Translations under genes and position numbers: made by a program
In this document: positions 8,419 to 15,955 of the stretch, in pieces
Numbering within the stretch: the first letter of the stretch is position 1
How the letters are laid out: every line of letters starts with the position of its first letter
Source of the DNA: Actinobacteria bacterium 69-20
GTDB taxonomy: Bacteria; Actinomycetota; Actinomycetes; Mycobacteriales; Nakamurellaceae
Assembly (NCBI GenBank): GCA_001897425.1
Contig: MKSW01000033.1
Span: forward strand, 124,001-188,000
Direction: 5' to 3'
DNA: 64,000 nucleotides
Notes under the pieces: model-generated
Told to the model about the DNA's origin: nothing
Databases searched by the model: none
Seen by the model: only the letters and a program-made list of their open reading frames with translations

Positions 8419-8434
8419 TACTTGCATACAAGTA
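8419..8434. promoter_or_regulatory. Palindromic operator upstream of the second GntR/FCD regulator
   Basis: TACTTG-CATA-CAAGTA is a perfect 6-4-6 palindrome ending 24 nt before the regulator start. It closely resembles the CTTGTATACAAG-type sites known for FCD regulators, so autoregulation is the simplest reading. It is not found at either shared minus-strand promoter, so a different protein may act there. Confidence 0.65.
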
Positions 8435-8458
8435 CGCGAATGTGCAAGGATAAGTTTT

Positions 8459-9169
8459 ATGCGCCCGACCATCAACCACGCCGCCGCGCTGTCCCCGGTT
8501 GGGCGCGACCGCGTGCGGGTGCGGACGTCGGACCGCGTCTACGAGGAACTCGTCACGGCCATCCGCACGCTGCGTATCCCGCCCGGCGCCTCGCTCTCCG
8601 AGACGGAGCTGGCCGAGCAACTGCACGTCAGCCGCACGCCGCTGCGCGAGGCGATCGCACGATTGGTCGACAACGGACTGGTCTCCGTCGTCCCCCAGGT
8701 CGGGACGCGGGTGGAGCTGATCCGGCTGGGCGATGTCGAACAAGCGCGCTTCGTGCGGGAGAGCCTGGAGCTCTCCGCGTTCGCGGTGGCCTGCGCCCAG
8801 CCGACCCGCGACGTGGGTGCGTTGCGATCACTGCTCGTCGACCAGGAGCAGGCCCGCGAGGAGCAGGATCTGAATGCCTTCTTCGAGGCCGACGAGGCTT
8901 TGCACGAGCAGATCTTCGTCATGAGCGGTTATCCCGGCGCCTGGACCGCGATGCAACCGATGAAGCTGCAGCTCGATCGGCTGCGCCGGCTGAGCCTGCC
9001 GGAGCCGTCGGTGCTGCGTGAGCTGATCGACGAGCACGCGGCCGTCGTCGACGCGATCGAGGCCGGCGACGTGCGGCGCGGCCGGCGATGCCTGGCCAAG
9101 CACATCGATCGCGTCCACCGCTACGGACCGGACCTGCGCGACAAGCACCCGGGGTACTTCGCGGAATGA
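8459..9169 (+). CDS. GntR family transcriptional regulator, FCD subfamily (second regulator)
   Basis: A 236-residue regulator that starts at ATG 8459 with an AAGGA site 8 nt upstream. The winged helix covers about residues 20-85 (RVYEELVTAIRTLRIPPGASLSETELAEQLHVSRTPLREAIARLVDNGLVSVVPQVGTRVE). The FCD domain follows, with FEADEALHEQIFVMSGYPGAW and EHAAVVDAIEAGD. Its stop overlaps the kinase start (ATGA), which makes it the first gene of the plus-strand catabolic operon. It probably senses a pathway intermediate and controls its own operon through the palindrome at 8419-8434. Confidence 0.9.
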   Translation: MRPTINHAAALSPVGRDRVRVRTSDRVYEELVTAIRTLRIPPGASLSETELAEQLHVSRTPLREAIARLVDNGLVSVVPQVGTRVELIRLGDVEQARFVRESLELSAFAVACAQPTRDVGALRSLLVDQEQAREEQDLNAFFEADEALHEQIFVMSGYPGAWTAMQPMKLQLDRLRRLSLPEPSVLRELIDEHAAVVDAIEAGDVRRGRRCLAKHIDRVHRYGPDLRDKHPGYFAE

Positions 9170-10230
9170 GCCAGACCACCACCCACGGTCCGGCCGACCC
9201 TGCCGACCGCATCATCGGGTACCTGGACGCCCGGGGACAACTGCCCCGGCCGCAAGTCACGCGTCTCACCGGCGGGGTCTCCGGCGAGACCTTCCTGGTG
9301 GAGAGCCCGCCGTCGCGGGTGGTGGTCAAGCGCACGCTGGACAAACTGCTGGTCGCCGGCGACTGGCGGGCCAAACCGGAGCGGGCGATGACGGAAGCGG
9401 CCGCACTGCGGCTGCTGCACGGCATCACGCCCGAGTGCACACCGGAGTTGCTGGACGCCGATCCGGAGACCAACACGGTGGTGATCAGCGCCGCGCCCGC
9501 CGAGTGGGTGAACTGGAAGGAAGCGCTGCTGGGGGTCGTCGTCGATCCGACGACGGGCCCGGTCGATGTCGCCGCCGAGCTGGGGACGGTGCTCGGTCAC
9601 TGGCACCGCGACACGCGGCAGAACCCGCAGGTTGCCGAAGACTTCGACGACTACGAGGCATTCGAGCAGTTGCGCGTCGACCCGTTCCATCGCACTGTGG
9701 CGCGCGCGCACCCGGACCTTGCGGCCGTGATCAACTCCTGCGCGGATGAGCTGTTGACCCGCCGAGACTGCTTGGTGCACGGGGACTTCTCGCCGAAAAA
9801 CGTGCTCGTCGGCCGGGACGGGCTGATGGTGCTCGACTTCGAGGTAGCGCATTTCGGTGCGGCGGTCTTCGACCTCGCGTTCATGTCCTGCCACCTGGCC
9901 CTCAAGGCGCTACATCTGCCGGACCGGGCCGACGTGCTGGCGAGCGCGGCCGCCGCCCTGGTCCGCGCCTACCGCGAGACCGCCGGGTGGGCCGCTGGCT
10001 CGGCCGCTGGCTCGGCCGCGGACGACGACCACGTGACCACCCGGTTGGGTTGGCACACAGCGTGTCTCATGCTCGCTCGCGTCGACGGCCTGTCTCCGGC
10101 GGGCTACCTCAGCGCCGAGACCGCCTCAGCCGTACGGGATATCGCGGCCGCGGCGCTCTGCGGCAGCGACACCTCGGCCGGCGCCCTGTGGGACCTCGTC
10201 ACACACCCCTCCCGTGAGGTGCGCCCATGA
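9166..10230 (+). CDS. APH-fold small-molecule kinase
   Basis: A 354-residue aminoglycoside-phosphotransferase-fold kinase. The catalytic loop is LVHGDFSPKNVLV and the metal-binding segment is LDFEVAHFG. An ATP-site lysine lies in RVVVKRTL near residue 50. The loop resembles that of sugar kinases of the fold, such as methylthioribose kinase, more than that of antibiotic-resistance enzymes. It overlaps its neighbours by 4 bases on both sides. The next gene encodes an enolase homologue, so phosphorylation of glycerate or a related hydroxy acid to give an enolase substrate is a reasonable inference; no direct evidence names the acceptor. Confidence 0.8.
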   Translation: MSQTTTHGPADPADRIIGYLDARGQLPRPQVTRLTGGVSGETFLVESPPSRVVVKRTLDKLLVAGDWRAKPERAMTEAAALRLLHGITPECTPELLDADPETNTVVISAAPAEWVNWKEALLGVVVDPTTGPVDVAAELGTVLGHWHRDTRQNPQVAEDFDDYEAFEQLRVDPFHRTVARAHPDLAAVINSCADELLTRRDCLVHGDFSPKNVLVGRDGLMVLDFEVAHFGAAVFDLAFMSCHLALKALHLPDRADVLASAAAALVRAYRETAGWAAGSAAGSAADDDHVTTRLGWHTACLMLARVDGLSPAGYLSAETASAVRDIAAAALCGSDTSAGALWDLVTHPSREVRP

Positions 10231-11537
10231 CACCCGTGATCACGACCGTCCAGGCCTGGGAGGCACTCGATTCACGCGGACGGCCGACCGTCGCCGCCCG
10301 TGTCACCGTGGATGACGGCTGCCAGGGCATGGCCCTCGTACCCTCCGGTGCTTCCGCCGGTTCGCACGAGGCGGTGGAACTCCGCGATGGGGGAAGCCGC
10401 TACGGCGGCCGGGGCGTCCGCACCGCTGTCGCGAATGTGAACTCCCGGTTGGCACCGCGAGTGACGGGCCTGGCTCCCGGCGAGGTCGATGCCGCCCTGG
10501 CCGCCTACGACCCGTCGCCCGGGTTCGCGCGTATCGGGGCGAACGCGGTACTCGCGGTGTCGTTGGCCGCCGCGCGCGCCGGTGCCGCGTCCGACGGGGT
10601 GTCGCTGGCGCGGCACCTGGCGGGCGACGGGCCGCTGCTGCTGCCGATGCCCATGGTGAACGTGATCTCCGGCGGCGCGCACGCCGGCGCGGTGATCGAC
10701 GTTCAGGACTTCCTGGTGATTCCCGTCGGCGCACACAGCTTCGCCGAGGCGATCGAATGGGCCGCGGCCGTGCGCGAGGCCGCCACCCGGCTCGCGGTGG
10801 CGCGCGGTCACCGCGAGGCCGTGCTGGTCGCCGACGAGGGCGGCCTCGGCGTCGCCCTCGACTCCAATCGTGCGGCGCTCGACCTGCTCATCGACGCCAT
10901 CAAGGCCGCCGGTTTCGCCGCCGGAACCCAGGTGTCCATCGCTATCGACGTCGCCGCCACCCAGTTCCACCACAGCGTCGACCACAGCGCTGGCCAGGAA
11001 GGCCGCTACCGCCTCGCGTGCGAGGATCGCGATCTGAGCGCGGCGGAACTGATTGCCGAGGTCGCGGACTGGTGCGCGAACTACCCCATCGTCTCGGTCG
11101 AGGACATCCTCGCCGAGGACGACTGGTCCGCGTGGCACCTGGCTACTGCCGAACTCGGCGGGCGTATCGACCTGGTCGGCGATGACCTGTTCGTGACCGA
11201 CCCGGATCGCCTGCAGCGCGGCATCGACTCGAGGGTCGCCAATTCGGTGCTGGTCAAGGTCAATCAGAACGGTCTGGTCTCCGGCGCCCGCGCGGTCGTC
11301 GACCGTGCCCGCGCCGCCGGATACCGCACCATCGTCTCCGCCCGCTCCGGCGAGACGGAGGACGCGTGGCTGGCCGACCTCGCGGTGGGTTGGCGCGCCG
11401 GCCAGATCAAGGTCGGCTCGACGCACCGCTCCGAACGGACCGCCAAGTGGAACCGGCTGCTCGAACTCGAAGCAACCGAACAGACGACCTTCGCCGGCCC
11501 ATGGCCCGGCGGGCAACCGAGGAAGGGACCGCGATGA
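10227..11537 (+). CDS. Enolase-family protein with altered active site
   Basis: A 436-residue enolase homologue of normal length. Conserved parts include PSGASAGSHEAVELRDG (N-terminal lid), GGAHA with His152, DEGG with Glu204, Asp241, SVEDILAEDDW with Glu292, GDDLFVT with Asp319-320, Lys344 in VLVKVNQ, and Lys395 in GQIKVGS. Two classic positions differ. The SHRSGETED motif reads SARSGETED, so the active-site His is Ala372. The Glu of VDIQEF is Asp161. The phosphate-binding Arg and Ser of that loop remain. It is probably not the housekeeping enolase but a specialised 2-phosphoglycerate or 2-phospho-sugar-acid dehydratase used with the upstream kinase. Its context is a sugar-acid operon. Confidence 0.85.
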   Translation: MTPVITTVQAWEALDSRGRPTVAARVTVDDGCQGMALVPSGASAGSHEAVELRDGGSRYGGRGVRTAVANVNSRLAPRVTGLAPGEVDAALAAYDPSPGFARIGANAVLAVSLAAARAGAASDGVSLARHLAGDGPLLLPMPMVNVISGGAHAGAVIDVQDFLVIPVGAHSFAEAIEWAAAVREAATRLAVARGHREAVLVADEGGLGVALDSNRAALDLLIDAIKAAGFAAGTQVSIAIDVAATQFHHSVDHSAGQEGRYRLACEDRDLSAAELIAEVADWCANYPIVSVEDILAEDDWSAWHLATAELGGRIDLVGDDLFVTDPDRLQRGIDSRVANSVLVKVNQNGLVSGARAVVDRARAAGYRTIVSARSGETEDAWLADLAVGWRAGQIKVGSTHRSERTAKWNRLLELEATEQTTFAGPWPGGQPRKGPR

Positions 11538-12271
11538 GCGATCGATTCACCGACAAGACCGTTCTCGTGACCGGCGCGGGATCCGGCATCGGCCGGGAGA
11601 TGGCCCGGCAGTTCCTGGCGGAGGGCGCCCGCGTGTTCGCCGCCGACCTGAACCCGGATGGCGTCCCCGACGGGGCGGTCGGTGTGCTGGTCGACGTCAC
11701 CGACCCGGAGTCCGTGCAGGCCGCCGTCGCCCGCGCGGTCGCCGAGAGCGGCAGGCTCGACGTGATCTGCAACAACGCGGGCGCCTCGTCCACCAGCGAC
11801 CCGGTCAACTGCACGATCGAAGACTGGGACCGGACGTTCGCCGTCAACGCCCGGGGTGTCTTCCTCGGCACGAAGTACGCGCTGCCCACCATGCTCGCCC
11901 AGGGCAGCGGCGCGATCGTCAATACCGCCTCCGCCGCCGGGCTCGTGGGCCTCAAGGACCGCGCCGCGTATTGCGCCAGCAAGGGCGCCGTCATCTCCTT
12001 CACCAAGGCCGTGGCGGTGCAGTACGCGGGCACCGGCGTACGCGCCAATTGCATCTGCCCGGGCACCGTCGACTCCCCCTGGGTCGCCCGGCTGCTGTCG
12101 AATGCCGACGACCCGGCGAGTGCTCGCGCCGATCTGGTGTCGCGACAGCCGATGGGCCGTCTGGGCACGCCCACCGAAGTCGCCGCCGCCGCGCTGTATC
12201 TGGCCAGCGAAGACGCCGCGTTCATCACCGGCACGGAACTCGTCATCGACGGCGGGCTCGTCGCCGGCTGA
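11534..12271 (+). CDS. SDR dehydrogenase, 2-keto-3-deoxy sugar-acid dehydrogenase-like
   Basis: A 245-residue classical short-chain dehydrogenase. It has the NAD-binding TGAGSGIG, the structural NNAG, the catalytic Ser in NTASAAG, YCASK (Tyr-x-x-x-Lys), and the C-terminal CICPGTVDSPW..QPMGRLGTPTEVA..DGG. An Asp after the second strand (AADLN) predicts NAD preference. The PGTVDSP and QPMGRLGT segments resemble the group that contains 2-keto-3-deoxy-L-fuconate dehydrogenase and human DHRS6. It overlaps the enolase-like gene by 4 bases. In the inferred pathway it would oxidise a 2-keto-3-deoxy acid to the diketo acid. Confidence 0.85.
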   Translation: MSDRFTDKTVLVTGAGSGIGREMARQFLAEGARVFAADLNPDGVPDGAVGVLVDVTDPESVQAAVARAVAESGRLDVICNNAGASSTSDPVNCTIEDWDRTFAVNARGVFLGTKYALPTMLAQGSGAIVNTASAAGLVGLKDRAAYCASKGAVISFTKAVAVQYAGTGVRANCICPGTVDSPWVARLLSNADDPASARADLVSRQPMGRLGTPTEVAAAALYLASEDAAFITGTELVIDGGLVAG

Positions 12272-12403
12272 CCCGACCTCCCCCGCGAGACTGCCTGCTG
12301 ATCAGACCGCCTGCCGCCCAACGACTGTCACTGCACCGCTCCACTGCTGTCACACCCACCTGCTACACCACCAAACCGCTGAAACCCCATAAAGGACCTC
12401 CCT

Positions 12404-13255
12404 ATGCGCCTGATGCGTGTCGGTGCCCCCGGCGCCGAAGTCCCCGTCGCTCACATCGCCGACGGCACCCACCTCGACCTGCGGCCCGTCACCGCCGACA
12501 TCGACGCGGCATTCCTCGCCGCCGACGGGATGGCCCGTGCGCGCGCCGCCATCGCCGAGGGCAGCCTGCCGACCATCGACATCGCCGGCCTGCGGGTCGG
12601 CGCGCCGATCGCCCGGCCGGGCGTGGTGCTGTGTATCGGCATGAACTACGCCGCGCACGCCGCCGAGGGAGGCTCGCTCCCGCCTGAGCACCCGGTCATG
12701 TTCTACAAGGCGCCGAACACCGTCGTCGGCCCGTACGACGACGTGCGCATCCCGCGTGGCGCGACGAAGACCGACTGGGAGGTGGAGCTGGCCGCCGTCA
12801 TCGGCACCACCGCCCGCTACCTGTCCTCGCCTGGCGAGGCGCTGGAACACGTTGCGGGATACACCATCTCGAATGACGTCTCCGAGCGCGCACTGCAACT
12901 GGAGATCAGCGGCGGGCAGTGGTCCAAGGGCAAGAGCTGCGAGACGTTCAATCCGCTCGGCCCCTGGCTGGTGACCCCGGACGAGATCGCCGGTCCGCAA
13001 ACCCTCGGCCTGCGCTCCTGGGTCAACGGCGACGCCCGCCAGAACAGCAACACCAAGGACATGATCTTCGATGTCGCCACCTTGATCTACGAACTCAGCC
13101 AGGTCACGGTGCTGGAGCCCGGCGACGTGATCAACACCGGCACACCTGAGGGCGTGGCACTCTCCGGCAGGTTCCCCTACCTGGCCGCCGGCGACGAGAT
13201 CACCTTGGAGATAGACGGTCTCGGCCACCAGCGGCAGCGGCTGGTCTCGGCATGA
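12404..13255 (+). CDS. Fumarylacetoacetate hydrolase-family protein (diketo sugar-acid hydrolase-like)
   Basis: A 283-residue FAH-fold hydrolase. Typical motifs are GMNYAAHAAEGG, HPVMFYKAPNTVVGP, TDWEVELAAVIG (metal-binding Glu pair), GYTISNDVSER (Asp), GQWSKGKSCETFNPLGPWLVT and NTGTPEGVAL. Relatives of this length hydrolyse acylpyruvates or 2,4-diketo-3-deoxy sugar acids to pyruvate plus a hydroxy acid. The ATG at 12404 has an AAAGGA site. A 132-nt gap separates it from the SDR gene, the only real gap in this operon, and no terminator is obvious there. Confidence 0.87.
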   Translation: MRLMRVGAPGAEVPVAHIADGTHLDLRPVTADIDAAFLAADGMARARAAIAEGSLPTIDIAGLRVGAPIARPGVVLCIGMNYAAHAAEGGSLPPEHPVMFYKAPNTVVGPYDDVRIPRGATKTDWEVELAAVIGTTARYLSSPGEALEHVAGYTISNDVSERALQLEISGGQWSKGKSCETFNPLGPWLVTPDEIAGPQTLGLRSWVNGDARQNSNTKDMIFDVATLIYELSQVTVLEPGDVINTGTPEGVALSGRFPYLAAGDEITLEIDGLGHQRQRLVSA

Positions 13256-14286
13256 CCCTTCGACTGTCCCTCGGGCACATCGACGTCTACGACGACCGCG
13301 TCGCCACGTTCGCCCGCCAACTGGGGCTCCGCGGCGTGCAGTTGCACACCCCCAACCTCCTGCCCGGCGAGGACGGCTACTGGTCGATCGCCGAGCTGAA
13401 GGGGCTGCGGGAGCGCTGCGAGGCCGACGGCCTGGCGATCGACGGGTTGGAGAACGTGCCGCTCGACCATTTCTGGAAGGTGCAGCGCGGGCTGCCCGGC
13501 CGCGACGAGCAGATCGACAACTACTGCACGACGATCCGGAACATGGCCGCCACCGGTTTCGACCTACTCGGCTACAACTTCCTACCCTCCTTCGTCTGGC
13601 GCACGGACATGGCCGCGGCCGGGCGCGGCGGCGCGAAGGTCACCTCCTTCGACCTCGCCGACATCGGAGCGGGTAACGCGCTGGCGGGCTACCGGCTCAC
13701 CCCCACCGAGCCGATCACCGAGCCGATCACCGCCGAGCAGATGTGGGCCAACCACGCCTACTTCCTGGACGCCGTGCTCCCCGTCGCCGAGGAGGCCGGC
13801 GTGCGGCTCGCCCTGCACCCCGACGACCCGCCGGTCGATGTGCCGCTCGGCGGTGCCGCCCGCATCTTCACCAGCCCGGAGGCGCTCGTCGCCGCGCGCA
13901 CGCAGGCCGGCAACAGCCCGAGCTGGGGCCTCAACTTCTGCATCGGCACCATTTCCGAGCGGGGCGGCGCGGCGGCCGTCGACGAGGTCATCGACACCCT
14001 GGGCGCAGCGGGCGCGATCTTCTACGCGCACTTCCGCGACGTGCAAGGCACCGTGCCCAGCTTCCGCGAGTGCTTCCTCGGCGAGGGCAACTTCGACCCC
14101 GCGCACGTCATCCGCAAGCTGCACGCAGTCGGCTTCGACGGCTTCATCATCGACGACCACGTGCCCGCCATGATCGGCGACGCCGACACCTGGATGGACA
14201 TCTCGCCGGAGTCGTACTGCAGCCGGGGGCGGGCGCATGCGATCGGCTACCTGCAGGGCGTGCTCAACGGCCTCGGCCTGGCATAG
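13252..14286 (+). CDS. UxuA/mannonate dehydratase-family protein (paralogue 3)
   Basis: A 344-residue dehydratase, last in the plus-strand operon, with an ATGA overlap to the FAH gene. UxuA motifs are intact: LGYNF, ALHPDDPP, NFCIG, YAHFRDV and IDDHVP. An insertion near residues 155-163 repeats the tripeptide EPIT (TEPITEPITAEQMW), a small in-frame duplication. It would make the 2-keto-3-deoxy acid used by the SDR encoded two genes upstream. Having one dehydratase in this operon and two in the divergent one suggests more than one substrate epimer. Confidence 0.87.
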   Translation: MTLRLSLGHIDVYDDRVATFARQLGLRGVQLHTPNLLPGEDGYWSIAELKGLRERCEADGLAIDGLENVPLDHFWKVQRGLPGRDEQIDNYCTTIRNMAATGFDLLGYNFLPSFVWRTDMAAAGRGGAKVTSFDLADIGAGNALAGYRLTPTEPITEPITAEQMWANHAYFLDAVLPVAEEAGVRLALHPDDPPVDVPLGGAARIFTSPEALVAARTQAGNSPSWGLNFCIGTISERGGAAAVDEVIDTLGAAGAIFYAHFRDVQGTVPSFRECFLGEGNFDPAHVIRKLHAVGFDGFIIDDHVPAMIGDADTWMDISPESYCSRGRAHAIGYLQGVLNGLGLA

Positions 14287-14314
14287 CCACTCGCTCGCCC
14301 GCTGCCGGCGGACG

Positions 14315-14367
14315 GTGTGCATAGAACTGGGACAATCCGGACAGATTGTTGCAGGATGCACACCCTA
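14315..14367 (-). repeat. ~50-bp element, copy A
   Basis: Read on the minus strand, it starts TAGGGTGTGCATCCTGCA and continues to TTGTCCCAGTTC. The copy is bounded by GTGTGCAT and ATGCACAC, giving short terminal inverted repeats. It is imperfectly related to copies B and C downstream. Confidence 0.7.
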
Positions 14368-14426
14368 CGGCAGAAAGCGCGACGGGGCGACGTCCGGGAT
14401 GCCCGGGGCAAGTTCGCGCCACACCT

Positions 14427-14476
14427 TAGGCGTGCACCCTGCAGCAGAATGCTCGATTTGTCCCTGTTTTACTCAC
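14427..14476 (+). repeat. ~50-bp element, copy B
   Basis: It shares the blocks GTGCACCCTGCAGCAGAATG and TTTGTCCC with copy C, then ends in ACTCACAC. It is the most diverged of the three copies. Confidence 0.65.
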
Positions 14477-14541
14477 ACACTGGGGCGCCATCTTCACCAC
14501 ACCCCCTCTTCGGCTCGCTCCGCTCGCAAAGCTCCAAAACC

Positions 14542-14592
14542 TAGGGTGTGCATCCTGCAGCAGAATGCCCAGATTGTCCCAGTCCTATACTC
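14542..14592 (+). repeat. ~50-bp element, copy C
   Basis: It begins TAGGGTGTGCATCCTGCAGC and continues through GATTGTCCCAG. It matches the inverted copy A closely at both ends and copy B in the middle. Confidence 0.7.
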
Positions 14593-14813
14593 ACTCGCAG
14601 CGGCGCGAAGCCCAAGGGTGGGCGTGGTACCGGCAGGCGGGCTCGGGACGAGAAAAGCGTCATACCCGCCCGCCCTCGGCGGCTCGGGCCGTCGCGTGGG
14701 TCCCCGGGGCTCCGCCAACCCCAGGCGACCAACTCCAGTTGACGCAGCGTCTGCGTATGACGCGAAGCCGTGGGGGTCCGAGCTCCCCCGCCTGGACATT
14801 CGTGATCCACCGC

Positions 14814-14829
14814 GTACAGTTATCTGTAC
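14814..14829. promoter_or_regulatory. YefM-YoeB operator palindrome
   Basis: GTACAG-TTAT-CTGTAC is a perfect palindrome. It overlaps a TGTACA hexamer (14825-14830) and ends just before the AGGAGG ribosome site. TGTACA cores are known in operators bound by YefM antitoxins, so autorepression is expected. Confidence 0.75.
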
Positions 14830-14840
14830 AGGAGGCGACC

Positions 14841-15098
14841 ATGAAGACGATGAGTTACACGGAATCCCGCGCGCGCTATGCAGAGGTGCTGGACGGGGTG
14901 GCGAACGATCGAGAAGAGGTCATCATCACCCGCGCCGGCCACGAGCCGGTCGTGATCGTCTCGCTCGCGGACTACGAATCGCTGCGAGAAACGGCCTACC
15001 TGATGCGGTCACCGGCGAACGCCAGACGTCTCCTCGATGCGATGGAGCGACTGGAGGCGGGACGCGGCGAGGCGCACGCTCTGATCGAGACCGACTGA
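14841..15098 (+). CDS. yefM: Antitoxin, Phd/YefM family
   Basis: An 85-residue antitoxin beginning MKTMSYTESRARYAEVLDGVANDREEVIITRAGHEPVVIVSLADYESLRETAYL, the standard YefM DNA-binding core. The acidic, helical C-terminus (RRLLDAMERLEAGRGEAHAL) would neutralise the toxin. AGGAGG precedes the ATG. The toxin gene starts 1 nt after its stop. The pair is flanked by repeats upstream and a convergent NUDIX gene downstream. Confidence 0.93.
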   Translation: MKTMSYTESRARYAEVLDGVANDREEVIITRAGHEPVVIVSLADYESLRETAYLMRSPANARRLLDAMERLEAGRGEAHALIETD

Positions 15099-15099
15099 C

Positions 15100-15357
15100 A
15101 TGCACCTCGTCTGGGACGAGAACGCGTGGAACGACTATCTCTGGTGGCAGCGGCAGGATCGCACCGTCCTCAAGCGGATCCATACACTGCTGGCCGACAT
15201 CACCCGCAACGGCAATACCGGTATCGGCAAGCCCGAACCGCTCAAACACGACTTCGCCGGCTACTGGTCCAGGCGCATCACCGACGAACACCGCCTGGTG
15301 TACAAGGTCGACCGCAACGAGGTCCGCATCGCCGCGTGCCGGTACCACTACGGCTAG
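15100..15357 (+). CDS. yoeB: Toxin YoeB, mRNA interferase
   Basis: An 85-residue RelE-superfamily endoribonuclease of the YoeB type, which cuts mRNA at the ribosome. Family hallmarks are the N-terminal W-x-x-N (DENAWNDYLWWQ), KRIHTLLADI, GKPEPLKHDFAGYWSRRITDEHRLVYKV and the C-terminal IAACRYHYG, with the catalytic Glu, Arg, His and final Tyr positions present. The protein appears intact and is encoded right after its cognate antitoxin. Confidence 0.94.
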   Translation: MHLVWDENAWNDYLWWQRQDRTVLKRIHTLLADITRNGNTGIGKPEPLKHDFAGYWSRRITDEHRLVYKVDRNEVRIAACRYHYG

Positions 15358-15417
15358 CGCCTTCATCGACGGTCAACGGGCCAGTTCCCCCGGCCGCTGT
15401 TCACCCAGCGGCAGGCG

Positions 15418-15882
15418 TCAGAAGCCGAACGTCGTCACGGCTGGCAGGGCGCCCCGGCGAAGCGCTTCCAGGACAGCGCGTTCGTGGGAGACGACGGGCT
15501 CAGGCAGAGCGTCGAGATCGAACCATGCTATCCGGGCCGCCTTGTCGGGCTCGCGGACTCGCGGCTCACCAACCCATCGACGGCACTCGAAGAAGAAGTC
15601 GACCCTCTCATCGATCGGCTTGCCGTTGCGCCCAGTGCGGTGCATCGCCGTCAACGGGACAAGGTCGGTGAAGGCGATGGTGATGCCGAGTTCTTCGGCG
15701 GCTTCCCGGCAGACTGCCTGGAACACGGACTCGCCGGCCTCGACGTGTCCGGCTGCGGCGCAGGCCCAATAGCCGTCCATGTATCCGGTGCCTTCCCGCA
15801 ATTGCAGCAGGACCTCCTCACCGCCGGCGAGCCGCCGGAGCACGAGGTAGGCAGCCGGTACCACCGCGAATCGATCCGTCAC
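15418..15882 (-). CDS. NUDIX hydrolase
   Basis: A 154-residue nucleotide-diphosphate hydrolase. The Nudix box is complete: GHVEAGESVFQAVCREAAEELGI. The fold starts at DRFAVVPAAYLVLRR and ends with a helix carrying VVSHERAVLEALRRG. The start taken is GTG 15882, because the frame upstream is basic, unlike the family, and has no ribosome site. The substrate cannot be predicted. The gene converges on yoeB with 60 nt between. Confidence 0.9.
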   Translation of the reverse strand: MTDRFAVVPAAYLVLRRLAGGEEVLLQLREGTGYMDGYWACAAAGHVEAGESVFQAVCREAAEELGITIAFTDLVPLTAMHRTGRNGKPIDERVDFFFECRRWVGEPRVREPDKAARIAWFDLDALPEPVVSHERAVLEALRRGALPAVTTFGF

Positions 15883-15955
15883 ATCCGGGACCGTATCAGC
15901 ACGTCCGGACGGTTCTCGGCGTCGCGCGAGCGAGCAACGGCGGCGTAATCGGCTG

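Larger units (their letters stand above)
14287..14840. other. Repeat-rich intergenic region
   Basis: This 554-bp stretch between the catabolic operon and the YefM antitoxin gene has no convincing gene. It holds three copies of a ~50-bp element (14315-14367 inverted, 14427-14476, 14542-14592), two copies of the dispersed CGTCATA element (14658-14668 and, inverted, 14754-14762) and the YefM operator. Confidence 0.7.

Noticed and set aside
9166-10230. Aminoglycoside resistance gene
   Set aside because: It has the APH fold, but its operon partners and catalytic-loop context point to a metabolic kinase.
10227-11537. Housekeeping enolase (eno)
   Set aside because: Ala replaces the conserved active-site His and Asp replaces a Glu, and the gene lies in a catabolic operon behind a regulator and kinase.
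14494-14810. Short minus-strand open frames in the repeat region
   Set aside because: They are made of the ~50-bp elements and flanking GC-rich DNA and have no ribosome site or family likeness.
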